NCBI RefSeq assembly: GCF_002736205.1
Contig: NZ_CP024091.1
Span: 2,170,001 to 2,234,000, forward strand
DNA from: Pedobacter ginsengisoli
GTDB lineage: Bacteria > Bacteroidota > Bacteroidia > Sphingobacteriales > Sphingobacteriaceae
Direction of reading: 5' to 3'
DNA length: 64,000 bases
Part shown: piece after piece, positions 37,054 through 45,390 of the stretch
Position numbering within the stretch: the stretch's first letter is position 1
Layout: every line of letters begins with the position of its first letter
The notes under the pieces: model-generated
Seen by the model: only the letters and a program-made list of their open reading frames with translations
Databases searched by the model: none
What the model was told of the DNA's origin: nothing
Program-made: the position numbers and the translations under genes

Positions 37054-37134
37054 TTAGTTCTTCTTCTTAATCTCTAAAAAAAAGGCAATTACAAAGCATA
37101 TTACACCCGGAATAACAAAAATTTCAAATGGCAT
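37054..37134 (-). CDS. 26-residue membrane micro-protein, copy A
   Basis: A 26-residue frame starting MPFEIFVIPGVICF, continuing with hydrophobic residues to AFFLEIKKKN and then TAA. One transmembrane helix (about residues 5-20) with a positively charged C-terminal tail is evident. The ATG overlaps the stop codon of the Wzy-like gene (TAATG). A second copy with the same arrangement is found at 40939-41019; most nucleotide differences between the copies are synonymous (for example TTT/TTC, GGT/GGC, TGC/TGT) or conservative (Val/Ile, Phe/Tyr). That pattern supports a translated, selected peptide. It may assist the Wzy polymerase or the Wzc-like protein; function unknown. Confidence 0.75.
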   Translation of the reverse strand: MPFEIFVIPGVICFVIAFFLEIKKKN

Positions 37135-38648
37135 TAGCTATAAATTATTTTAATTTCACTATTAATTGCCCCATTATTCTTACCTGGTTCGTTTTTATCT
37201 TTTTCATCATCCTTTTGAGGTAATGAAGCATCCTTTTTATCAAAGTTCACACTCTGAAAAATAATCGCGAATGATAAAGCCGCAACAATAGCAGATGGCA
37301 TTGAATTAATTACTTCATTACCATAACTGCATAAAAAAATACCTGCTGTCGCCGAAAGCAAGGCTATACACTTATACCTTAACCCAATACTCCTTATCTT
37401 CCAAATTATCCCACAGCATTTCCCCATAATGTACATCATCATCGAAAACCAGATGGTTAATCCAACAATGCCATACATGGCCCAAACTTTAACCCAGTAG
37501 CTATCAGGTTCAATTGTTGATAAAAATTTATCTTTATTATAGAGCTTACCCCAAGTACCTATTACTCCCAAACCTCCTCCAAATGGTTGACTCTGCAAAC
37601 GTTCTCTAAGAACCTTTTGATTGTTAAACCTCACATTTAATGAGGCTTCTTTAAAATTCAGCGCACTTCGTAATCTATACAATCCATAATTGCCATTACC
37701 TATGGTGGTAAACTTTAAAAAACCAAAAAACAATGCCGCCGCAATCACTCCAAGAATTATTACCTTAATATTCTTGGTAAGAAAGAAAACACACAATGCC
37801 CCTATTGCCAATGCAAAAAAAGCACCCCTGGTACCTGAAATCAGCATTCCATAAAAAGATAAACCTGCTGCAATTAAAGCCAGTATTCTTTTCCACCATT
37901 TAAAAGGTGCTATTGCCAAAACAATAGTAATCATTACAAAAGATGCCTGCGAAACACCAAATTGTCCTGAATCCCCATAAAAAGAGAACACCCTTAATCT
38001 TCCCCATAACAAGTGGGTAATAGCTCCAACCTCATCTAAAAATTTTTGCTCACCTGATGATAATCCTATATGTTGCTGTTTAATACCATTCATAGTTGCC
38101 AGTAACGACAATCCAATCAACAGTATTAAAACCAGATTTAACTTCTTTTCTGAATCAAATAGCAAAAATACAAGCGGGGTAAATAGCACAGGGAACAATG
38201 CGGTACTTCTTATTTCTTGTAACCAGCCTATCACACTAGCACCTGCCGGATTTATAATTTCAACCACGCTGATGATAAACCACATCAGCATCAGTTTTGT
38301 TAGCGGGTTATTTAAACGTTTCCAATCATATCGCTTGTACTGAGTAAGTGCCGCTACCCAAGTTAATAACAGTAGCCCTTCTATGCCTATGCCATAAGCT
38401 ATACCGCCCACCTCACGAGACAAAATCCCAAATAAAAAACAGTAAGCAACCAAAGCAAAAAGACCTATAGAAGGCTCCTTAAAAAGAAAAACCAGAAAGA
38501 TAATAAACAGTACTCCTATAATCACAAGTATTGCCCACATCGGATTCAGATAAGTTAATATACTAACTCCAACAGAAACCATTATCCCTAAAACGGACAG
38601 GATTATTGTACGCTGTGTGTGTGACAATGAGGATAAAAACTGGTACAT
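37134..38648 (-). CDS. O-antigen ligase/polymerase-like membrane protein (Wzy/WaaL type), copy A
   Basis: A 504-residue polytopic protein with about 11-12 helices. The long soluble loop with FYGDSGQFGVSQASFVMITIVLAI, LISGTRGAFFALAIGALCVF and the following extracytoplasmic region RLRSALNFKEASLNVRFNNQ...QPFGGGLGVIGTWGKLYNKD...PDSYWVKVWAMYG is the O-antigen ligase/Wzy pattern (Pfam Wzy_C type). It should polymerise repeat units on the periplasmic face. A hydrophilic tail rich in Asp/Lys (about 470-504) is specific to this copy. The stop overlaps the start of the micro-protein; the upstream Wzc-like gene ends 10 nt before the ATG. Confidence 0.9.
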   Translation of the reverse strand: MYQFLSSLSHTQRTIILSVLGIMVSVGVSILTYLNPMWAILVIIGVLFIIFLVFLFKEPSIGLFALVAYCFLFGILSREVGGIAYGIGIEGLLLLTWVAALTQYKRYDWKRLNNPLTKLMLMWFIISVVEIINPAGASVIGWLQEIRSTALFPVLFTPLVFLLFDSEKKLNLVLILLIGLSLLATMNGIKQQHIGLSSGEQKFLDEVGAITHLLWGRLRVFSFYGDSGQFGVSQASFVMITIVLAIAPFKWWKRILALIAAGLSFYGMLISGTRGAFFALAIGALCVFFLTKNIKVIILGVIAAALFFGFLKFTTIGNGNYGLYRLRSALNFKEASLNVRFNNQKVLRERLQSQPFGGGLGVIGTWGKLYNKDKFLSTIEPDSYWVKVWAMYGIVGLTIWFSMMMYIMGKCCGIIWKIRSIGLRYKCIALLSATAGIFLCSYGNEVINSMPSAIVAALSFAIIFQSVNFDKKDASLPQKDDEKDKNEPGKNNGAINSEIKIIYS

Positions 38649-38658
38649 AGCCTATTTA

Positions 38659-40797
38659 TTATTTCACTTTATTAAGAACCCAGCCAATAAAACCAGGTTG
38701 CCCTTTAATATAGCTTAAAAGCTCTTTCTGAGGTTCTGATATAGAACGTCCAGATTCAAAAACAGCAACATTAAGCTCGGTAAAAAGTAACCATTCTTTT
38801 GCTTTATTCAGATCCTTAAGCCCGTCTACATCTATAATGATCACATCAAACTCATCCTTTAAAACTTCAAATCCTTTCCTTAAGCTTGTACTGCTCTGTG
38901 TCTCCAGCAAAGATGAATTTGCATCGTTCTTATTCAAAATCGTAATCAGGTCCTCAGTCTGGATTTCACGCTTCACCAAAAAAGTCTCAAAATCCTGACT
39001 TAGCGCCAGCTCTTTTGAGTCTGACATTACCTTCTTGGTCTCTCCTCCTATCAACAGAACCTTCTCACCCATCATCGCAAAGGCATAAGCCAAACTACCG
39101 GATAAAAAGGATTTACCCTCATTGCTATCCAGACTGGTAATCCCTACAATCTTCGAATTGTTCTTTTTCAACGCATCTGAAATCTCAAATCGTAATGACC
39201 GTAACAAATTCTTAAAGGATAAAAACTCAGGATCATTCTCTTTACTCTTCCATAACTCCCTGATATTGATATCGGGATAAGAAAGATAAGGTACAGCACC
39301 TAAAACCACAGACTTGGTGGCCTGGGCAAGTTGCTTTGAATCCCTGATGCTCCGATCTAAAAGGAACATCATTAACACCCAGGTAAAGCACAAAAACAAA
39401 CTCGCTATATACGAAAGTGCAATATATATTATCCCTTTAGAGGCAAGCGGTAAACCTGGTAAACCTAACTGGGCCAGCTGAAGTTTCAGCGCCACATTCT
39501 GACCGGTCCTGTTTTGGTTATAGGTATCCAAAGAGTTCATATAGTCTTTGGTAGCCAGCTCGGCATCACGCTCATAGTTTTGAATCCCGGCATCAAAAGG
39601 CACCATCGTGTTGTATTTCGCCTTCAAAACCGACAACTCATTGTCTATCGATTTTAAACTCCCTTTGGCCTGGCTAATGGTTGTCTCAAGAGATAACTTC
39701 CTTTCAATCAGCCCTTGTCTGGAAGCCTGTGGATTAGTGACATTCTCATCCGAAATCTTTGAACTCACACCGTTTATCAATCTAGTCAGCGAGTCAACTT
39801 TATTTTTATCTGCTGCCGTAAAATTTCCATCTATATATGCACTATTAGCTATCTTCAACTGGTTCTTAAGGCTAATAATTCTTCGGTTATCTGCTGTAGA
39901 GTTTCCTGAACTTAAATTATCTATCCCGCCTTTAAGGGTGGCATCAATATCTGCTATAGCCCTTTGGTTGGCCTGAATATCCCTTATCGCCTGAGCCTTG
40001 CGCTCTTCATTTTGTGAGATCTGTGCATAAACCATCTCCGACTGCTTGTCCAGGTTCAAAACCCCATTCTTCATCTTAAAATCCTTCAAAGCTGCATTCT
40101 TCTCATTCATTGCAGCCTCTTTCTTCTTCATCAATGAATCTAACAGTTCGATAGAGTTGTTCTGGTTTAAATTAACATCCTGTCCGTAGTTATTAATAAA
40201 TTCAGAAGATAAGGTATTTACTAAAAACGTCGACAACAATGGGTTCTCAGAAACGTAATAAACATTCACAAAATCACTGTTATCCGGACGGTATATTTTC
40301 AGGTTATTGGCAATATTATCATTATCATAACCCATAGAGCTAATGATGTCATACAAGGGATATTTACCAGCGTTGTCTCCAATCGCTATCACCTGCTTAT
40401 TTAACAGTCTTTCCTTGTAAATCCTGATCACCTCATCAATACCGGCCTGCCCCAATTTAGAAACCTGCTTGCTATAAGGTCTGAAACTAGCCTTCGGATC
40501 TTCAAGGTCATGCAGGATCAGATGATAAGAAAGGATACTCATAATCCTTCTCATTTTCATCCGTTCTATAATGTTCGAAAACTGCTGGTTGATCTTAAAA
40601 ATATCCGTATTCCGATTAGAATTAACCACAACCTGCTTAGACTGGTCTATCAAACCTGTAGCAATCTGAGCCTCAGAACTATATTGTTGGGGAAGGTTCT
40701 TTACCAGGAAATAAGTAATTCCTCCCGTCAACAGGGGTACCAATATCAAAACCCATTTATATTTACCAAGAAGTCGTAAAAATGATTTAATGTCCAT
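38659..40797 (-). CDS. Wzc-like chain-length/export protein with degenerate tyrosine-kinase domain, copy A
   Basis: A 712-residue protein: N-terminal Wzz domain with a membrane helix (about 14-33), a long periplasmic coiled coil (about 200-430), a second helix (about 455-480), and a cytoplasmic BY-kinase-like domain. Walker A (SLDSNEGKS, 555-563) and Walker B (DVIIIDVD, 651-658) are present, but the Walker A' site reads VLLIGGE (580-586) instead of the usual DxD, and no tyrosine-rich C-terminal tail exists. It therefore probably controls chain length and assembly without normal autophosphorylation. Nearly identical to the copy at 42496-44634. Confidence 0.92.
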   Translation of the reverse strand: MDIKSFLRLLGKYKWVLILVPLLTGGITYFLVKNLPQQYSSEAQIATGLIDQSKQVVVNSNRNTDIFKINQQFSNIIERMKMRRIMSILSYHLILHDLEDPKASFRPYSKQVSKLGQAGIDEVIRIYKERLLNKQVIAIGDNAGKYPLYDIISSMGYDNDNIANNLKIYRPDNSDFVNVYYVSENPLLSTFLVNTLSSEFINNYGQDVNLNQNNSIELLDSLMKKKEAAMNEKNAALKDFKMKNGVLNLDKQSEMVYAQISQNEERKAQAIRDIQANQRAIADIDATLKGGIDNLSSGNSTADNRRIISLKNQLKIANSAYIDGNFTAADKNKVDSLTRLINGVSSKISDENVTNPQASRQGLIERKLSLETTISQAKGSLKSIDNELSVLKAKYNTMVPFDAGIQNYERDAELATKDYMNSLDTYNQNRTGQNVALKLQLAQLGLPGLPLASKGIIYIALSYIASLFLCFTWVLMMFLLDRSIRDSKQLAQATKSVVLGAVPYLSYPDINIRELWKSKENDPEFLSFKNLLRSLRFEISDALKKNNSKIVGITSLDSNEGKSFLSGSLAYAFAMMGEKVLLIGGETKKVMSDSKELALSQDFETFLVKREIQTEDLITILNKNDANSSLLETQSSTSLRKGFEVLKDEFDVIIIDVDGLKDLNKAKEWLLFTELNVAVFESGRSISEPQKELLSYIKGQPGFIGWVLNKVK

Positions 40798-40820
40798 TTA
40801 TAAACTGTTAAATTATATTC

Positions 40821-40844
40821 TTATTTAATTTCTGATAATTTCAT
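40821..40844 (-). pseudogene. Remnant of the TolC-like gene 3' end at the duplication junction
   Basis: Read on the minus strand, ATGAAATTATCAGAAATTAA plus the stop encodes MKLSEIK, matching the last residues MKLSEVK of the TolC-like gene that ends at 44658. The following nucleotides up to the wzc start are also alike. Similarity stops just 5' of this ATG, so the breakpoint of the tandem duplication lies here. Confidence 0.7.
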
Positions 40845-40905
40845 TACTTAATTATAAGAAATATTCATCATATATTAATATTCTTTCCCACTAAACAATA
40901 TTGTG

Positions 40906-40927
40906 CCTATTACATACTTGTAATAGG
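40906..40927. repeat. Short perfect hairpin between the two duplicated units
   Basis: CCTATTAC (40906-40913) and GTAATAGG (40920-40927) pair perfectly around a 6-nt loop. It lies between micro-protein copy B and the TolC remnant. No T-run follows on the minus strand, so mRNA processing or stability is more likely than termination. Confidence 0.45.
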
Positions 40928-40938
40928 ATCAAATCGAT

Positions 40939-41019
40939 TTATCCTTTGTTTTTTATCTCTAAATAAAAGGCGATTATAAAACATATTACGCCCGGAATAA
41001 CGAAAATTTCAAATGGCAT
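40939..41019 (-). CDS. 26-residue membrane micro-protein, copy B
   Basis: Second copy of the micro-protein, beginning MPFEIFVIPGVICFIIAF and ending EIKNKG. As in copy A, the ATG overlaps the upstream Wzy-like stop in TAATG and the length is exactly 26 codons plus stop. The hydrophobic helix is conserved while the last residues vary. Its persistence alongside a clearly diverged Wzy copy argues that the frame is maintained by selection rather than by recent duplication alone. Confidence 0.75.
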   Translation of the reverse strand: MPFEIFVIPGVICFIIAFYLEIKNKG

Positions 41020-42485
41020 TAGCTTATAGTTAAATTAGGTTCATTATCTATTAATGGTACAGATTTTTTCTTATCAAAATATACACTCTGAAATATAAAT
41101 GCTAATGAAACAGAAGCCACAACGGCAGATGGCATTGAATTAATTACTTCATTACCATAACTGCAGAAGAAAATTCCTGCTGTTGCCGAAAGCATCGCTA
41201 TACACTTATACCTTAACCTTACATTTTGGATTTTCCAGATTATTCCACAACATTTCCCAAGGATATACATCATCATCGAAAACCAGATGGTTAATCCAAC
41301 AATGCCATACATGGCCCAAACTTTAACCCAGTAGCTGTCAGGTGCAATTGTCGACAAAAACTTATCCCTGTTATATTCTCTACCCCAGGTACCAATCACT
41401 CCCAATCCTCCTCCAAAAGGATTATGCTTAAGGTATTCGCCAAGGATCATTTGATTGTTAAACCTCACATTTAATGAAGCTTCTTTAGGATTTACAGCAC
41501 TCCGTAACCTGTAAATTTCATAGCTCCCATTACCTATGGTGGTAAACTTTAAAAACCCTACAAACAATAAAGTAATAATCAAACCATACATTAGTACTTT
41601 CACATTCTTTGTCAGAAAAATCAGAAACAACACCCCTACAACCAATGCAAAAAAAGCACCCCTGGTACCCGAAATCAGCATTCCATAAAAAGATAGACCT
41701 GCAGCAATTAAAGCTAGCACCCTTTTCCACGACTTAAAAGGAGCTATCGCTAAAACAATAGCAATTAGCACAAAAGAAGCCTGTGAGGCACCAAACTGTC
41801 CAGAATCACTATAAAAAGAAAACGCTCTTAATCTTCCCCATAACAAGTGGGTAACTGCTCCCCCCTCATTTAAAAACCTTTGTTCACCTGGCGACAAGCC
41901 AATATGTATCTGTTTAACACCATTTAAAGTTGCCAGTAACGACAACCCAATCAACAGTATTAATACCGTATTTAATTTCTTTTCAGAATCAAACAATAGA
42001 AGTACCAATGGAATGGTCAGTATAGGAAATAGCGCAGTACTTCTAATTTCCTGCAACCATCCCATTACACTAGCACCTGCCGGATTTATAATTTCAACCA
42101 CGCTGATGATAAACCACATTAGCATCAGTTTTGTCAGCGGGTTATTTAAACGTTTCCAGTCATATCGCTTATGCTGTATAATTACAGTTATCCACGTAAG
42201 CAGTAAAAAAATTTCAATCCCTATACCATAAGCTATACTGCCCCCCACCTCGCGAGATAAAATCCCAAACAAAAAGCAATAAACTATTAATACAAGAAGC
42301 CCTATAGTGGGCTCCCTAAAAAGAAAGATCATAAAAACAACAAACAGTGCTGCCACAATCACTAATACCGGCCCTACCGGGCCAAGGTATGTTAGTAAGC
42401 TAATCCCAACAGAAACTATTATCCCTAAAACCGACAGAAATATTATACGTCGCGTTTGTGACAGTGAGGATAAAAACTGGTACAT
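41019..42485 (-). CDS. O-antigen ligase/polymerase-like membrane protein (Wzy/WaaL type), copy B
   Basis: A 488-residue paralogue of the protein at 37134-38648 with the same topology and motifs (FYSDSGQFGASQASFVLIAIVLAI, LISGTRGAFFALVVGVL, HNPFGGGLGVIGTWGREYNRD, PDSYWVKVWAMYG). Differences are spread over the whole length and the C-terminal tail is shorter and unrelated (KKSVPLIDNEPNLTIS). Keeping both copies intact suggests different linkage specificities or two polymer products. The upstream Wzc copy B ends 10 nt before its ATG. Confidence 0.9.
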   Translation of the reverse strand: MYQFLSSLSQTRRIIFLSVLGIIVSVGISLLTYLGPVGPVLVIVAALFVVFMIFLFREPTIGLLVLIVYCFLFGILSREVGGSIAYGIGIEIFLLLTWITVIIQHKRYDWKRLNNPLTKLMLMWFIISVVEIINPAGASVMGWLQEIRSTALFPILTIPLVLLLFDSEKKLNTVLILLIGLSLLATLNGVKQIHIGLSPGEQRFLNEGGAVTHLLWGRLRAFSFYSDSGQFGASQASFVLIAIVLAIAPFKSWKRVLALIAAGLSFYGMLISGTRGAFFALVVGVLFLIFLTKNVKVLMYGLIITLLFVGFLKFTTIGNGSYEIYRLRSAVNPKEASLNVRFNNQMILGEYLKHNPFGGGLGVIGTWGREYNRDKFLSTIAPDSYWVKVWAMYGIVGLTIWFSMMMYILGKCCGIIWKIQNVRLRYKCIAMLSATAGIFFCSYGNEVINSMPSAVVASVSLAFIFQSVYFDKKKSVPLIDNEPNLTIS

Positions 42486-42495
42486 AGCCTATTTA

Positions 42496-44634
42496 TTATT
42501 TCACTTTATTAAGAACCCAGCCAATAAAACCAGGTTGCCCTTTAATATAGCTTAAAAGCTCTTTCTGAGGTTCTGATATAGAACGTCCAGATTCAAAAAC
42601 AGCAACATTAAGCTCGGTAAAAAGTAACCATTCTTTTGCTTTATTCAGATCCTTAAGCCCGTCTACATCTATAATGATCACATCAAACTCATCCTTTAAA
42701 ACTTCAAATCCTTTCCTTAAGCTTGTACTGCTCTGTGTCTCCAGCAAAGATGAATTTGCATCGTTCTTATTCAAAATCGTAATCAGGTCCTCAGTCTGGA
42801 TTTCACGCTTCACCAAAAAAGTCTCAAAATCCTGACTTAGCGCCAGCTCTTTTGAGTCTGACATTACCTTCTTGGTCTCTCCTCCTATCAACAGAACCTT
42901 CTCACCCATCATCGCAAAGGCATAAGCCAAACTACCGGATAAAAAGGATTTACCCTCATTGCTATCCAGACTGGTAATCCCTACAATCTTCGAATTGTTC
43001 TTTTTCAACGCATCTGAAATCTCAAATCGTAATGACCGTAACAAATTCTTAAAGGATAAAAACTCAGGATCATTCTCTTTACTCTTCCACAACTCCCTGA
43101 TATTGATATCGGGATAAGAAAGATAAGGTACAGCACCTAAAACCACAGACTTGGTGGCCTGGGCAAGTTGCTTTGAATCCCTGATGCTCCGATCTAAAAG
43201 GAACATCATTAACACCCAGGTAAAGCACAAAAACAAACTCGCTATATACGAAAGTGCAATATATATTATCCCTTTAGAGGCAAGCGGTAAACCTGGTAAA
43301 CCTAACTGGGCCAGCTGAAGTTTCAGCGCCACATTCTGACCGGTCCTGTTTTGGTTATAGGTATCCAAAGAGTTCATATAGTCTTTGGTAGCCAGCTCGG
43401 CATCACGCTCATAGTTTTGAATCCCGGCATCAAAAGGCACCATCGTGTTGTATTTCGCCTTCAAAACCGACAACTCATTGTCTATCGATTTTAAACTCCC
43501 TTTGGCCTGGCTAATGGTTGTCTCAAGAGATAACTTCCTTTCAATCAGCCCTTGTCTGGAAGCCTGTGGATTAGTGACATTCTCATCCGAAATCTTTGAA
43601 CTCACACCGTTTATCAATCTAGTCAGCGAGTCAACTTTATTTTTATCTGCTGCCGTAAAATTTCCATCTATATATGCACTATTAGCTATCTTCAACTGGT
43701 TCTTAAGGCTAATAATTCTTCGGTTATCTGCTGTAGAGTTTCCTGAACTTAAATTATCTATCCCGCCTTTAAGGGTGGCATCAATATCTGCTATAGCCCT
43801 TTGGTTGGCCTGAATATCCCTTATCGCCTGAGCCTTGCGCTCTTCATTTTGTGAGATCTGTGCATAAACCATCTCCGACTGCTTGTCCAGGTTCAAAACC
43901 CCATTCTTCATCTTAAAATCCTTCAAAGCTGCATTCTTCTCATTCATTGCAGCCTCTTTCTTCTTCATCAATGAATCTAACAGTTCGATAGAGTTGTTCT
44001 GGTTTAAATTAACATCCTGTCCGTAGTTATTAATAAATTCAGAAGATAAGGTATTTACTAAAAACGTCGACAACAATGGGTTCTCAGAAACGTAATAAAC
44101 ATTCACAAAATCACTGTTATCCGGACGGTATATTTTCAGGTTATTGGCAATATTATCATTATCATAACCCATAGAGCTAATGATGTCATACAAGGGATAT
44201 TTACCAGCGTTGTCTCCAATCGCTATCACCTGCTTATTTAACAGTCTTTCCTTGTAAATCCTGATCACCTCATCAATACCGGCCTGCCCCAATTTAGAAA
44301 CCTGCTTGCTATAAGGTCTGAAACTAGCCTTCGGATCTTCAAGGTCATGCAGGATCAGATGATAAGAAAGGATACTCATAATCCTTCTCATTTTCATCCG
44401 TTCTATAATGTTCGAAAACTGCTGGTTGATCTTAAAAATATCCGTATTCTGGTTAGAATTAACCACAACCTGCTTAGACTGGTCTATCAAACCTGTAGCA
44501 ATCTGAGCCTCAGAACTATATTGTTGAGGAAGGTTCTTTACCAGGAAATAAGTAATTCCCCCCGTCAACAGGGGTACCAATATCAAAACCCATTTATATT
44601 TACCAAGAAGTCGTAAAAATGATTTAATGTCCAT
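42496..44634 (-). CDS. Wzc-like chain-length/export protein with degenerate tyrosine-kinase domain, copy B
   Basis: A 712-residue protein identical to copy A except residue 62 (Gln here, Arg there) as far as I can see. Same Wzz domain, periplasmic coiled coil, Walker A and Walker B, and the same altered Walker A' (IGGE) and missing tyrosine cluster. It is the first duplicated gene after the TolC-like gene and starts 23 nt after its stop. Two near-identical copies, each next to its own Wzy, may provide gene dosage, or one could be redundant. Confidence 0.92.
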   Translation of the reverse strand: MDIKSFLRLLGKYKWVLILVPLLTGGITYFLVKNLPQQYSSEAQIATGLIDQSKQVVVNSNQNTDIFKINQQFSNIIERMKMRRIMSILSYHLILHDLEDPKASFRPYSKQVSKLGQAGIDEVIRIYKERLLNKQVIAIGDNAGKYPLYDIISSMGYDNDNIANNLKIYRPDNSDFVNVYYVSENPLLSTFLVNTLSSEFINNYGQDVNLNQNNSIELLDSLMKKKEAAMNEKNAALKDFKMKNGVLNLDKQSEMVYAQISQNEERKAQAIRDIQANQRAIADIDATLKGGIDNLSSGNSTADNRRIISLKNQLKIANSAYIDGNFTAADKNKVDSLTRLINGVSSKISDENVTNPQASRQGLIERKLSLETTISQAKGSLKSIDNELSVLKAKYNTMVPFDAGIQNYERDAELATKDYMNSLDTYNQNRTGQNVALKLQLAQLGLPGLPLASKGIIYIALSYIASLFLCFTWVLMMFLLDRSIRDSKQLAQATKSVVLGAVPYLSYPDINIRELWKSKENDPEFLSFKNLLRSLRFEISDALKKNNSKIVGITSLDSNEGKSFLSGSLAYAFAMMGEKVLLIGGETKKVMSDSKELALSQDFETFLVKREIQTEDLITILNKNDANSSLLETQSSTSLRKGFEVLKDEFDVIIIDVDGLKDLNKAKEWLLFTELNVAVFESGRSISEPQKELLSYIKGQPGFIGWVLNKVK

Positions 44635-44657
44635 TTATAACTGTTAAATTATATTTC

Positions 44658-45338
44658 TTACTTAACCTCCGATAATTTCATTCCAATTATCTCTTCCAAT
44701 GCATCTTTTGCACTTAACAAGTTTACTTCAGTTTGAATTTTAGAGGTACTGGCAATCGTCAGGTTTATTCTCGATTGATTGTAGGTATCCAATGCTACCT
44801 CTCCCTTTTCAAACTTATTCTTTAAATTGTCAGCCACATTCTGGTTATCCTGTACACTTTGGGTATAAATTTTCAATTGGTTAATTTGTTGAATGTACGC
44901 ATAATATCTTTTCTTTACTTCAGTTGCAAGTGTTAATCTGAAATCTTCTGCTTGCAATTGCGCAACTTTATAATCTGCTTTAGCTTTTTTTGCAGCATAA
45001 GGCTTTTGCAAAAAGTTTCCAAGATTCAAATTTACACTAAGTTGAAAACCGTTTACTGCATACGGATTAATCACATCAATAGCGGTTTTGTTATTTGGTC
45101 TGTAAAAATACGAAGCATTAAATATGTCCAGATATGATATTGCATTCATAGAAATATCTGTTTTCGCTTTTTCAACATTCACATCGGTAATCTTCACCTT
45201 AGGGTAATTTTTTACCGCCAGATCTATGTACTTTTCAAGATCAGAATATTTAATTTCGCCAATTATTGACTCTTGTGAAAAACTATCCAGACTTATAAAC
45301 ATCAGGACAATTAAAGTGAATTTTGATAGATTTTTCAT
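44658..45338 (-). CDS. Short TolC-family outer-membrane protein
   Basis: A 226-residue protein with a Sec signal peptide (MKNLSKFTLIVLMFISLDSFSQ). The body is one TolC-type repeat: LEKYIDLAVKNYPKVKITDVNVEKAKTD, then GFQLSVNLNLGNFLQKPYAAKKAKADYKVAQLQAEDFRLTLATEVKKRYYAYIQQ and a second long helix ending LLSAKDALEEIIGMKL. Normal TolC-family proteins have two such repeats and over 400 residues, so this is about half length. It may oligomerise with more subunits, or act with Wzc as the export channel, since no Wza-type lipoprotein is seen in the window. It begins 53 nt after the sugar transferase gene. Confidence 0.82.
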   Translation of the reverse strand: MKNLSKFTLIVLMFISLDSFSQESIIGEIKYSDLEKYIDLAVKNYPKVKITDVNVEKAKTDISMNAISYLDIFNASYFYRPNNKTAIDVINPYAVNGFQLSVNLNLGNFLQKPYAAKKAKADYKVAQLQAEDFRLTLATEVKKRYYAYIQQINQLKIYTQSVQDNQNVADNLKNKFEKGEVALDTYNQSRINLTIASTSKIQTEVNLLSAKDALEEIIGMKLSEVK

Positions 45339-45390
45339 TTAATTTTATATTACGTAGTTAATTTTAGATGATTAATAAGGATGATAAAAA

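Larger units (their letters stand above)
37054..44681. repeat. Tandem duplication of a TolC-3'end/wzc/wzy/micro-protein unit
   Basis: Copy A spans about 37054-40844 and copy B about 40939-44681, each ordered (minus strand) as TolC 3' end, Wzc-like, Wzy-like, micro-protein. By eye the Wzc genes differ at only about five nucleotides and one residue (Arg62 in A, Gln62 in B). The Wzy genes are much more divergent at both nucleotide and protein level, with different C-termini. Near-identity begins within the first codons of wzy and runs through wzc. This is best explained by an older duplication with recent gene conversion limited to wzc. Confidence 0.9.

Noticed and set aside
39608..39976. 122-codon plus-strand frame, repeated identically at 43445-43813
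   Set aside because: It is antisense to the coiled-coil part of the Wzc-like genes; its repetition only reflects the duplication of wzc.
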